This document shows positions 26,484 to 34,192 of a stretch of 64,000 bases of DNA, one piece after another (position 1 is the first letter of the stretch; the number at the start of each line of letters is the position of its first letter). The translations under genes and the position numbers were made by a program. The notes beneath the pieces are model-generated. The model was given only the letters and a program-made list of their open reading frames with translations, ran no database searches and was not told the DNA's origin. The stretch is from Roseovarius halotolerans (GTDB lineage Bacteria > Pseudomonadota > Alphaproteobacteria > Rhodobacterales > Rhodobacteraceae), in the NCBI RefSeq assembly GCF_900172255.1, contig NZ_FWFU01000001.1, forward strand, positions 558,001 to 622,000. Reading direction: 5' to 3'.

Positions 26484-27794
26484 ATGAAGAACTGGACGGG
26501 CGAGGCTGAACTCGGACACCCTTGGTGGTGGGAGGCGGCGCCGCCCTCCGGTGATTCTGACGATATTTCAGATAGTTGCGATATCCTGGTCATCGGTGCG
26601 GGCTATACCGGCCTTTCGGCCGCGATCGCCGCGCATGATGCCGGAGCGCAGGTTCTGGTGCTGGAGGCCGGTGTGCCGGGGCAGGGTGCGTCGACGCGCA
26701 ATGGCGGGATGTTCGGGGCGCATCCGCGGTTGGGCTGGGACGATCTGGCGGGGCGGTTCGGGGCCGAGACCGCGGATGCGGTCTTTGCCGAGGCCAACCC
26801 GGCCATGAACTGGGTGCGTGCGCTGATCAAAGCCGAGGGCATCGACTGCGATTTTCAGCAAACGGGCCGGATCCAGCTGGCATGGACGCCGGAACATGCC
26901 AACAATCAGAAAAGATTGGCAAAAAGCGTCGAGGAAAAGAGCGACGTGGCGGTCAAGATCCTGGATCGCGATGCCGTGAAACAAGAGATTTCCACGGACC
27001 GGTATCATGGGGGGATGCTATTTCCGGAGCATGGGGCGATCCATCCGGCGAAGTTTCACAAGGGATTGCTGGAGGCGGTGCGCCGGCGCGGAATTCCGGT
27101 GGTCGCGCATGCCGCCGTGTCGGGCCTTGAACGGATCGCGGGGCGGTTCAGAGTGCAGAGCGCGAAGGGCACAGTGGACGCGGAAAAGGTGATCCTGGCC
27201 ACCAACGGTTACACGACGAAACCCTTTAACTGGTTTATTTCGCGTGTTTTTCCGCTGCCGAGCTTCATGATCGCGACCGAGGAACTGCCCTCGAATCTGA
27301 TTGGTCACATCGCGCCGGGGCGGCGGATGATGGTCGAGACGAGGGCGCGGCACAGTTATTATCGGATCTCGCCGGACGGCAAACGGGTGCTGTTCGGGGG
27401 GCGGGCCTCGATGTGGGATACAAGGCTGGAACGGGGTGCAGAACGCCTGCGGCAGACCATGTGCGGCATCTGGCCCGAGCTTAATGACGTCAAAATTTCC
27501 CATGCGTGGTATGGGTTTACGGGATTCAGCTTCAACCACATGCCGCAGGTTGGGGAGCGCGACGGGATTTTCTATGCGATGGGATTCTCGGGGTCGGGGA
27601 CGGTGATGGCGCCCTATCTGGGCGCGAAGGCGGCCTATCAGGCGATGGGCGACCCGAGGGGCGAGACCGCCTATGCCAACACCTTGTTCAAAAAGCATTT
27701 TCTGCACCAGTTCGAGAAGCCGCATTTCCTGCGCGCGGCGGATGTCTATTACCGGCACTGGGTGGACAGGGTCGAGAACTGGCAGGCGCGCTGA
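26484..27794 (+). CDS. FAD-dependent oxidoreductase (DadA/glycine-oxidase-like)
   Basis: 436 residues. The FAD dinucleotide motif is CDILVIGAGYTGLSAAIAAHDAG (about 33-55), followed by GQGASTRNGGMFGAHP. Late motifs YYRISPDGKRVLFGGRA and GFSGSGTVMAPYLG fit the DAO superfamily that oxidises amino acids or amines. ATG 26484 is used; earlier in-frame codons belong to the DctM-proximal spacer. Placement 26 nt after dctM suggests it oxidises the imported compound, e.g. an N-methylated or amino acid substrate (inference). Confidence 0.88.
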   Translation: MKNWTGEAELGHPWWWEAAPPSGDSDDISDSCDILVIGAGYTGLSAAIAAHDAGAQVLVLEAGVPGQGASTRNGGMFGAHPRLGWDDLAGRFGAETADAVFAEANPAMNWVRALIKAEGIDCDFQQTGRIQLAWTPEHANNQKRLAKSVEEKSDVAVKILDRDAVKQEISTDRYHGGMLFPEHGAIHPAKFHKGLLEAVRRRGIPVVAHAAVSGLERIAGRFRVQSAKGTVDAEKVILATNGYTTKPFNWFISRVFPLPSFMIATEELPSNLIGHIAPGRRMMVETRARHSYYRISPDGKRVLFGGRASMWDTRLERGAERLRQTMCGIWPELNDVKISHAWYGFTGFSFNHMPQVGERDGIFYAMGFSGSGTVMAPYLGAKAAYQAMGDPRGETAYANTLFKKHFLHQFEKPHFLRAADVYYRHWVDRVENWQAR

Positions 27795-27804
27795 GAGATT
27801 CCAA

Positions 27805-27875
27805 CGTACAAAACGTCCGGTTTGTACGCGGGTTTTGTACCGAAATCGGCTTGCTGGCGATCAGGTCTGTACAGA
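27805..27875. repeat. Cluster of GTAC-centred repeats
   Basis: CGTACAAA (27805-27812) is inverted as TTTGTACG (27821-27828), repeated as GTTTTGTAC (27832-27840), and followed by the palindrome TCTGTACAGA (27866-27875). They lie in the 171-nt spacer after the oxidoreductase gene. Their role is unknown; operator or 3' structure are options. Confidence 0.4.
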
Positions 27876-27918
27876 AGGGGAAGATTCGGCGCTTGAAGGG
27901 CGCGCGGAGAGCCCGGTG

Positions 27919-27948
27919 CCCTTGCCCCGGAGCGTGCCGGGGCAAGGG
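27919..27948. terminator. Strong hairpin between convergent genes
   Basis: CCCTTGCCCCGG (27919-27930), loop AGCGTG, CCGGGGCAAGGG (27937-27948): a perfect 12-bp stem between the oxidoreductase gene (+) and the small amt-linked gene (-). No U-tract; probably a bidirectional 3' structure. Confidence 0.55.
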
Positions 27949-27965
27949 GTTGGCGATGGCGGGGC

Positions 27966-28196
27966 CTATTCGCGGGCTTCCGCCTCAAAGACCCGCTGGA
28001 GCCGTTCGCTGCTGCGCGCGGCGGCTTCGTCTTCCTCCATCTCCTTTTGTTCGATGCGTGCCTGCATGACATGGAAGGCAAGCCAGAACGCCAGCCCGAT
28101 AATGAAAAGGATCATTTCCGTTCCCACCATCGGGTAGATCGGGCCGAGTTGGCTGAGGTCCGCGCCGGACCAGCTTTCGACGATTGTGGTAGACAT
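27966..28196 (-). CDS. small single-helix membrane protein linked to amt
   Basis: 76 residues: a polar N-terminus, one helix (MVGTEMILFIIGLAFWLAFHVM) and an acidic/basic cytoplasmic tail (ARIEQKEMEEDEAAARSSERL). ATG 28196 has GGAGGTAACG upstream. It lies 12 nt after the amt gene on the same strand, so it is co-transcribed and could be an Amt-associated subunit. No GlnK gene is found beside amt here, which is unusual. Family not recognised. Confidence 0.8.
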   Translation of the reverse strand: MSTTIVESWSGADLSQLGPIYPMVGTEMILFIIGLAFWLAFHVMQARIEQKEMEEDEAAARSSERLQRVFEAEARE

Positions 28197-28208
28197 GTCG
28201 TTACCTCC

Positions 28209-29639
28209 TTATGTCAGCAGTCCGAGGCGCTTGGCCTCGTCGATGTCGGCCTGGGAGACCTCGATCGCGTCGGCCTCTTCACGCAGCTCTTCGCTCATGT
28301 CGAGGCCCACCAGCTCGACCGCTGGCGGAACGCGCAGCATGCCGAAGGCGGCGAGGATCTTGGACACGATGAAGGCGGGGATGAAGCCCAGCACGATGGC
28401 CATGATGCAGGCGCCGATGAACTGGCCCCAGGGCGTGATGACCGCCGTTTCGGCATGGTAGCCCGCCGTCGCCGGATGACCCCAGAGCACGAAGCCGCAG
28501 ATCACCAGACCGATGAAGCCGGCATAGCCATGCACCGCGACCGCGCCGACCGGATCGTCGATCTTGAACCGGCGCTCGACCCAGAAGTGCAGCTTGTAGG
28601 CGCAGACCGCGCCGACGCCGCCGATCAGCATCGCCTGGATGGGGTGATAGAGGTCGTTCCCCGCCGAGGCGGTGATGACCCCTGCCAGACCGCAGGAATA
28701 GGTCCAGAAGGCTTCGCCGCGCGACACCACGTAGCCCGCCAGCATCCCGCCCGAAAGCGACATCAGGAAGTTGAACACGATGGCCGAGAGCGTGGTTGGC
28801 GTGAGGTAGATCGTGGTTGCGGTAAAGGTGCCTTCGGCGGCGCCGATAGCGCCCGATCCGATGATCGGCACGTTGCAGGCGACATAGAAGCCCCAGAAGC
28901 CGCAATAGATCAGGAACAGACCGATCGTCACCAGCCACTTGTTGTGGGGGTTGATGTTGCGCGGCGTGCCATCGGGTGCGAATTTGCCGATCCGTGGCCC
29001 GAGCACGCAGATCACGCCAAGCGCGAAACCGCCCGCGATGGCGTGGATCACCCCGGATGCATAGGCATCGTGATAGCCGAGCTGCGTGACCATCCAGCCA
29101 TCCGGGTGCCAGCCCCATGCGGCGTCGATGATCCAGGTGAACGAGCCGATCACGACCGCAAGGATCCAGAAGGCCGAGGGGCGGATGCGTTCGATGGTCG
29201 CCCCCGAGACGATCGAGGCCGCTGTCCAGCTGAACAGGAGGAAGGCTGCCCAGAACACGCCGTTGAGTCGCGCCCAGAAGGGGTTGCCAAGTTCTGCACC
29301 ATAGCCGACGGCCTCGCCCTGATTGACGCCGGGGCCGCCCAGATGGGTGCCCATCAGCTCGCCCCAGGGGACGGCGTTGTCAGACTGTGTCAGCCCGCCG
29401 GTGATTCCCGGCCCGTTGGGGAAGGCGAAGTAGATCCACCATCCGAAGAAGAAGAAGGTGACGGTCACCAGCGGAATCAGCATGGTGTTCTTCATCAGGG
29501 TGTGAACGTGGTTCTTGTGACGAGTGGCGCCGACTTCATACATGCAGAAGCCGACGTGAATCAGGAACATGAGCGGCACCGTCACCCAGTAGTAAAACTC
29601 GGTGAAGATCACCGTCAGCGCGCCGATATCGGTATCCAT
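28209..29639 (-). CDS. amt: ammonium transporter (Amt family)
   Basis: 476 residues with about 11 helices. The two pore histidines are present: His in SGVIHAIAGGFALG and His in AVAVHGYAGFIGL. The N-terminus lacks a long signal peptide, and the fold matches Amt/MEP/Rh. It imports ammonium (as NH3 plus proton or equivalent). GGGAGG lies upstream of the ATG. No sigma-54 motif was evident in the 5' region. Confidence 0.95.
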   Translation of the reverse strand: MDTDIGALTVIFTEFYYWVTVPLMFLIHVGFCMYEVGATRHKNHVHTLMKNTMLIPLVTVTFFFFGWWIYFAFPNGPGITGGLTQSDNAVPWGELMGTHLGGPGVNQGEAVGYGAELGNPFWARLNGVFWAAFLLFSWTAASIVSGATIERIRPSAFWILAVVIGSFTWIIDAAWGWHPDGWMVTQLGYHDAYASGVIHAIAGGFALGVICVLGPRIGKFAPDGTPRNINPHNKWLVTIGLFLIYCGFWGFYVACNVPIIGSGAIGAAEGTFTATTIYLTPTTLSAIVFNFLMSLSGGMLAGYVVSRGEAFWTYSCGLAGVITASAGNDLYHPIQAMLIGGVGAVCAYKLHFWVERRFKIDDPVGAVAVHGYAGFIGLVICGFVLWGHPATAGYHAETAVITPWGQFIGACIMAIVLGFIPAFIVSKILAAFGMLRVPPAVELVGLDMSEELREEADAIEVSQADIDEAKRLGLLT

Positions 29640-30330
29640 TCAGCTGTCCTCCCGTTGGACTGTTTGAGATGGCCGAGGTTTGCCCCGGTCTGGGATTTTG
29701 GGTCAAATTTGGTTTATTGACAGGACCGATGTTACACCAAAGGCGCGGGATTCGAGAAATCTTTTCGTAAATTTCGGCGTTTTATCCGCGCCTTACGCCT
29801 GAAAATAAAGCGTGTTTCTTTCAGGGAATAAATTTTGCCTTGAATTTCAATCCGCTAGGACAGGGCGGATTTTCACGCCGGGAGGCGGCGAGGGGCGATG
29901 GTTGCGGGCTGGCGCCGTGGCGGTGGCTGGCGTGAGGGCGGCGCGAGCAAAGGGCGAAAGGCGACATGACCATGCCGCGAACAGAGGCCCAGGAGGGCGC
30001 GCAGGAGGGCGCGCCGGGGCCGGAATCGTGGTGAATCGGCCGGGGCGACGCGGGCGGCGCGCCCGGTAGCGTGTGGCATGGCGGTATCGCGCCGGGCAGG
30101 CGCGAAGGCTGTGACATGGAACGGAAAATCGCGATCTTAAGTGTTTTCACGCAATTTCCCGAGGGGGGCGCCGCGGAGTGTGTGGTTTAAACGTCACAGC
30201 TCCGACAACAACCACCCCCGTCTTGGCGGGTTCGTTGACACTCAGGGGGTGTTTGCCGCATTTCATCTCCAAGCCGCATCCAAGTCAGGGTCGGTGGAAC
30301 ATGAAACTTCCTGCTTTATGGAGGGACACC
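29640..30330. other. Intergenic region between amt and porin genes (divergent promoters)
   Basis: 691 nt without a supported gene. The amt-proximal 150 nt are AT-rich (29700-29830). Near the porin, TTGACA (30235-30240) is followed 17 nt later by GCATTT, a weak -35/-10 pair. Short open frames here lack ribosome sites and resemble non-coding GC-rich DNA. An ATG at 30301 is an alternative porin start. Confidence 0.55.
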
Positions 30331-31434
30331 TTGAAAAAGCATCTTCTCTGCACCAGCGCGATCGCTCTCGGCGTCGCAGCTGCGCCCGCAGCAGCCCAGG
30401 AATGGAACCTGGACTGGGGCGGCTATTACAACACGCACGTTGGTTTCGCTGACGTCAGCGGTGCCGGCGTCATCGCCCCCACCCAAGACTTCGACGGCAT
30501 GGGCATCGTCGGCGACGGTGAGATCATCTTCACCCCGTCCGTTACGCTCGACAACGGCCTGACCTTCGGTCTCAACGTCCAGATGGAAGCTCAGAATGGC
30601 GGCGGCGGTGTCGACGGCATCGACGAGTCCTACATCACCATCAGCAGCGACTCGTTCGGTCGTATCGAGCTGGGCGGCGAGAACTCGGCCGGTTACAAGT
30701 CGATGGTTGGCGCACCGGGTGTTGGTTCGTTCGCAATCATGTCGGCATCGGTTTCGGGCTTCGCTCCGATCGCACATGCCTTCCGTCAGGCTGCAGGTTC
30801 GCCCTGGACTGAAGTTGGCGGCAACAACGACGTTCAGCGCGTGAGCTACTTCACGCCGAGCTTCAACGGCCTGACCGTTGGTGTGTCGTATGCCCCGGCA
30901 AACAACACGAACGCATCGAACGCAGGTGCCTTCGACCGTAACGCCGTGGCGCTGACCGATATCTTCGACATCGGTGTTCGCTACAGCCAGTCCTTCGGTT
31001 CCACCGACGTGACCATCGGCGCCCGCTGGGGTACCGGTAACTCGAACATCGTCGGCGTTTCGGATCCCGAAACCTGGGGTATCGGCGCACAGGTCGGCTT
31101 CGGTGCATTCACCGTTGGCGGTCACTATGCCGAAAACGACAACGGCGCCGTTGGCGGTGTTGGCGACCAGGAAGGCTGGAGCCTTGGTGCAACCTACGAC
31201 CTCGACGGTCCGTGGTCGATCGGTCTGACCGGCTTCCAGGGCAAGATCGACTTCGGTGCAGGCTTCCAGGACCAGGAATACAACGCCTACAAACTGGCCG
31301 GTTCGCGTGAACTGGGTGCAGGCGTCAGCTGGGACATCTGGGCCGTTTATGCCGAGAACCAAGATCTGGGCGGCGTTCTCAATGCCGACATCGACGCAAC
31401 CATCGTCGGTACCTCGATCAACCTGAGCTTCTAA
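30331..31434 (+). CDS. outer-membrane porin
   Basis: 367 residues. The TTG at 30331 is preferred over ATG 30301 because TATGGAGGGACACC places an ideal ribosome site before it and it yields a normal signal peptide (KKHLLCTSAIALGVAAAPAAAQ, cleaved before EWN). The mature part is rich in Gly, Asn and aromatic residues and ends in a beta-strand with terminal Phe (INLSF), the BAM signal. This fits a 16-stranded general porin of the Rhodobacter type. Codon choice is strongly biased (GGT, GGC, TCG, CGT), as in highly expressed genes. A strong terminator follows. Confidence 0.92.
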   Translation: MKKHLLCTSAIALGVAAAPAAAQEWNLDWGGYYNTHVGFADVSGAGVIAPTQDFDGMGIVGDGEIIFTPSVTLDNGLTFGLNVQMEAQNGGGGVDGIDESYITISSDSFGRIELGGENSAGYKSMVGAPGVGSFAIMSASVSGFAPIAHAFRQAAGSPWTEVGGNNDVQRVSYFTPSFNGLTVGVSYAPANNTNASNAGAFDRNAVALTDIFDIGVRYSQSFGSTDVTIGARWGTGNSNIVGVSDPETWGIGAQVGFGAFTVGGHYAENDNGAVGGVGDQEGWSLGATYDLDGPWSIGLTGFQGKIDFGAGFQDQEYNAYKLAGSRELGAGVSWDIWAVYAENQDLGGVLNADIDATIVGTSINLSF

Positions 31435-31456
31435 GCTTCGGCTTGAACTTAGTCGG

Positions 31457-31490
31457 CGGGGAGGGGATATACATCCCCTCCCCGTTGTTG
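31457..31490 (+). terminator. Rho-independent terminator of the porin gene
   Basis: CGGGGAGGGGAT (31457-31468), loop ATAC, ATCCCCTCCCCG (31473-31484): perfect 12-bp stem followed by TTGTTG. Located 23 nt after the porin stop. Confidence 0.88.
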
Positions 31491-31536
31491 TATCCGCAGC
31501 AAGCGTTTTTGATGAAAATCCAGGGACATTTGCGCG

Positions 31537-32370
31537 ATGAAGAAGAATATCGTCTGGCTTGCCTCCTATCCCAAGTCGGGCAACACGTGGACGCGCATTT
31601 TCCTGGCCAATTACCTGAGTAATGCCGAGACCCCGGTGCCGATCAACGAGGTCAAGCGGTTCGGCATGGGCGATTCCATCGCCAAGACCTACGAGATCGT
31701 GGCCCGGCAGAGGATCGACACGAAGAATGTCGCCCAGACATTGCAGCTGCGTGACAAGGTGCTGCGCGGAATTTCCGGCAATAATGCCGATGTGAACCTC
31801 GTGAAGACCCACAATATCTGCAAGGGCGCGCGCGGTGTGGAGCTGATTCCGCCGCAATACACGCGCTCGGCGATCTATATCATCCGAAATCCGCTGGACA
31901 TGGTGCTGTCCTATGCGCGCCATTACAACATGACGCCCGAGCGCGCCGCCCATGCGATCTGTCACAAGGATAACGCGCTGCTGCCGGATGCAGAGACGGT
32001 GATCAGTTTCCTGGGCACATGGTCGGATCATGTGCGTAGCTGGACGCGCAAGCAGCCCTTTCCGGTGCTGGTGCTGCGCTACGAGGATTTGCTGGCCGAT
32101 CCCGAAGGGGAATTTTCAAAGGTTATCAAGCATTTCGGAATGGATGTTGATGTCGAGCGCCTGCGCCGGGCGATCCGCTTTGCGAGCTTCAAGGAAGTGA
32201 AGAAGCAGGAAGAGGCCGGCGGTTTCATCGAGCGTCCCGCCGCCAGCGAGAGCTTTTTCACCAAGGGCGGCAGCGGTCATTGGAAAGACGAGCTGGCCCC
32301 CGAACTGGCCGAGCAGATCCGCACCGCCAACCACGCAACAATGAAATATCACGGGTATCTCGATGAGTGA
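31537..32370 (+). CDS. sulfotransferase domain protein (first of a pair)
   Basis: 277 residues. The 5' PAPS-binding loop is YPKSGNTW (11-18) and the 3'-phosphate segment is IRNPLDMVLSYARHY, both intact. The C-terminal SFFTKGGSGHWKDEL matches the family's conserved tail (KGxxGxWK). It should transfer sulfate from PAPS to an unknown acceptor in the cytoplasm. It overlaps the second sulfotransferase gene by 8 nt. No carbohydrate or lipid synthesis gene is adjacent to reveal the acceptor. Confidence 0.92.
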   Translation: MKKNIVWLASYPKSGNTWTRIFLANYLSNAETPVPINEVKRFGMGDSIAKTYEIVARQRIDTKNVAQTLQLRDKVLRGISGNNADVNLVKTHNICKGARGVELIPPQYTRSAIYIIRNPLDMVLSYARHYNMTPERAAHAICHKDNALLPDAETVISFLGTWSDHVRSWTRKQPFPVLVLRYEDLLADPEGEFSKVIKHFGMDVDVERLRRAIRFASFKEVKKQEEAGGFIERPAASESFFTKGGSGHWKDELAPELAEQIRTANHATMKYHGYLDE

Positions 32371-33232
32371 TCTGCGGCGCATCATCTGGCTGGCCTCCTA
32401 TCCCAAATCGGGCAACACATGGATTCGCAGCCTGTTGGCGCATTATTTCATGCCCAAGGGAAAAGCGCCGGATATCAATAACTTGCGGCAGTTCACCACG
32501 GGCGATACGCGCAAGGATTTCTTTGATGCGGCGTCGGGCGGCGCCTATCAGGGGGGCAGTGTCGAGGACTGGGTGCGCCTGCGCCCCAAGGTGCTGCGCC
32601 TGATCGCGGGATCGAAACCGGACCATCATTTCGTCAAGACTCATTGCCAGGCGTCGGTGTTTCTGGGCCAGCAACTGATCCCGGCCGAGGTCACGGCGGC
32701 GGCGATCTACATGATGCGCAACCCGTTCGACGTGGCGCCGTCATTCGCGCGCCATCAGGCGGTGGACGTGGATACGGCGATCGAGAAGATGTGCGATGTC
32801 GCTACGGTCACGGGCGCGCATCAGGGCATCTATGATGCGCTGGGGCGCTGGGACGACCATGTGCGCGCATGGACCGAGGCGCCCGGATTGCCGCTTCATG
32901 TGGTGCGCTATGAGGATCTGCGGGCGCGGCCCGCGCCGACGGCCCGGGCGCTGCTGGAAAAATTCCTGCGCGTGAAAGTGGACAAACCCAAACTTGCCTA
33001 TGCGGTGAAGTCCACTAGCTTTGAGGCGATGAAGGCGCAGGAGACGACGCTTGGTTTCACCGAAAAGCCCAAGGGAATGCAGAGCTTTTTCGCCAAGGGG
33101 CAGGCGGGCGCATGGCGCGAGGACCTGACCCCGGCGCAGGTGGCACGCCTGCGCGAGGCGTTCCTGCCGACGCTCGAGAAGTTCTATCCCGAGCTGTTGG
33201 CGGAAACCGAGGCATTCGCCGCGCGCGGTTGA
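32363..33232 (+). CDS. sulfotransferase domain protein (second of a pair)
   Basis: 289 residues, a diverged tandem copy of the preceding gene. It has PAPS loop YPKSGNTW (13-20), MRNPFDVAPSFARHQ and the tail SFFAKGQAGAWREDL. Both catalytic segments are present, so both copies look active. The start ATG lies inside the end of the first gene, giving tight coupling. Duplication and divergence suggest two acceptors or a two-subunit enzyme. Confidence 0.92.
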   Translation: MSDLRRIIWLASYPKSGNTWIRSLLAHYFMPKGKAPDINNLRQFTTGDTRKDFFDAASGGAYQGGSVEDWVRLRPKVLRLIAGSKPDHHFVKTHCQASVFLGQQLIPAEVTAAAIYMMRNPFDVAPSFARHQAVDVDTAIEKMCDVATVTGAHQGIYDALGRWDDHVRAWTEAPGLPLHVVRYEDLRARPAPTARALLEKFLRVKVDKPKLAYAVKSTSFEAMKAQETTLGFTEKPKGMQSFFAKGQAGAWREDLTPAQVARLREAFLPTLEKFYPELLAETEAFAARG

Positions 33233-33282
33233 TCGGGGCAAGAGCCGGTGCGGCCTGCCGATGACATGAGGAGTGGCGGAAA

Positions 33283-33798
33283 ATGAGATTTGTCAAAGCG
33301 ATTTCAGTAGCTTGTCTTGGGTTGATGGCGGGATGCGTTTCCCCCGGCCCCGAAGTGGTGGCCCGGCTGGGCGATAACCCGGCACTGGGCGGGGGCAGCT
33401 ATTCGACCGGCGGCGGGATCACCGTGGCGGCGGATATGCGCAACTACGAGGGGCGCACGATGGTCTGTGGCGTCTGGGCGAAAAGCCGTCAGCAATCGAT
33501 CCTGACCAAGATGGTGGAACCGCAGCTTCTGGGCACCGGGTCGGTGTCGATCGGGAGCGAAACGGTGCTGCGCGGACTTGGCTTCATGCGCGAGGTGGCA
33601 CCGGCGGCCGATTACGGCGGGCTTGCCGCCGATTGCGTGGTGACCGGGCGCGCTTGGCGCGCAGGCGACGAGGCGCGCGCGCCGGTGGTGCGCATTCCGC
33701 GTCAGCAACTTGTCAACGAGGCGGATGCCGATGGCGGCGATGCGGGCGGCGTGATCGTCTATTTCCGCGCAGACGGGCCGGGCGCGGGTACGCGCTGA
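33283..33798 (+). CDS. putative lipoprotein
   Basis: 171 residues with lipobox LMAGC (Cys18), so it is probably lipidated and membrane-anchored in the periplasm. The mature protein begins VSPGPEVVARLGD and has no recognised domain. Two cysteines (CGVWAK and DCVVTG) might form a disulfide. GGAGTGG precedes the ATG. A strong hairpin follows, so it ends its transcription unit. Confidence 0.75.
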   Translation: MRFVKAISVACLGLMAGCVSPGPEVVARLGDNPALGGGSYSTGGGITVAADMRNYEGRTMVCGVWAKSRQQSILTKMVEPQLLGTGSVSIGSETVLRGLGFMREVAPAADYGGLAADCVVTGRAWRAGDEARAPVVRIPRQQLVNEADADGGDAGGVIVYFRADGPGAGTR

Positions 33799-34192
33799 TG
33801 ACAGGGGCCTGACGCCGGGGACATACCGGGCGTCGGGCATTGCATTCACAAGAACGATGGCACTGCCGCGCCGCGCCCGGAAATCCGGGCGCGGCGTCGT
33901 TGCACCTGAGCGATGGCGAAGCGGTTATTGCCTGACGCCATACCGGGCAGTCTTTCTCGCTGAGGATTAGCGATTGGTTCATGCTTTCGCGATAGCTATG
34001 CGCTGCGCGCGCTTACCCGTGCGCGACAGATTCCGCGAAGGGGGCCTGAGCGAGCGGGACCGGTGACGACAAGACAACCGGGATGGTGTGTGACCTGCGG
34101 CTGGGAAGAAACCGGGGGTTTCGACCGTGGGCCGGACGCGGACCGTCAAACCCGGTCAAACCGAGGCAGGATACGCCGAAAGGACGTGTTGA
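33799..34192. other. Intergenic region before the type I secretion pair
   Basis: 394 nt. It contains the hairpin at 33869-33896 (listed separately), a smaller GACGCCGG/CCGGGCGTC stem near 33810-33832, and an A-rich stretch around 33950-34010. AAAGGA before ATG 34193 is the ribosome site for the ABC protein. No gene is supported. Confidence 0.6.
33869..33900 (+). terminator. Terminator-like hairpin after the lipoprotein gene
   Basis: CGCCGCGCCCGG (33869-33880), loop AAAT, CCGGGCGCGGCG (33885-33896): perfect 12-bp stem followed by TCGTT. Strong stem with only a weak U-tract. Confidence 0.65.

Noticed and set aside
29812..30150. Small open frames on both strands before the porin gene
   Set aside because: No ribosome sites, overlapping each other, with Arg/Pro/Ala-rich translations.
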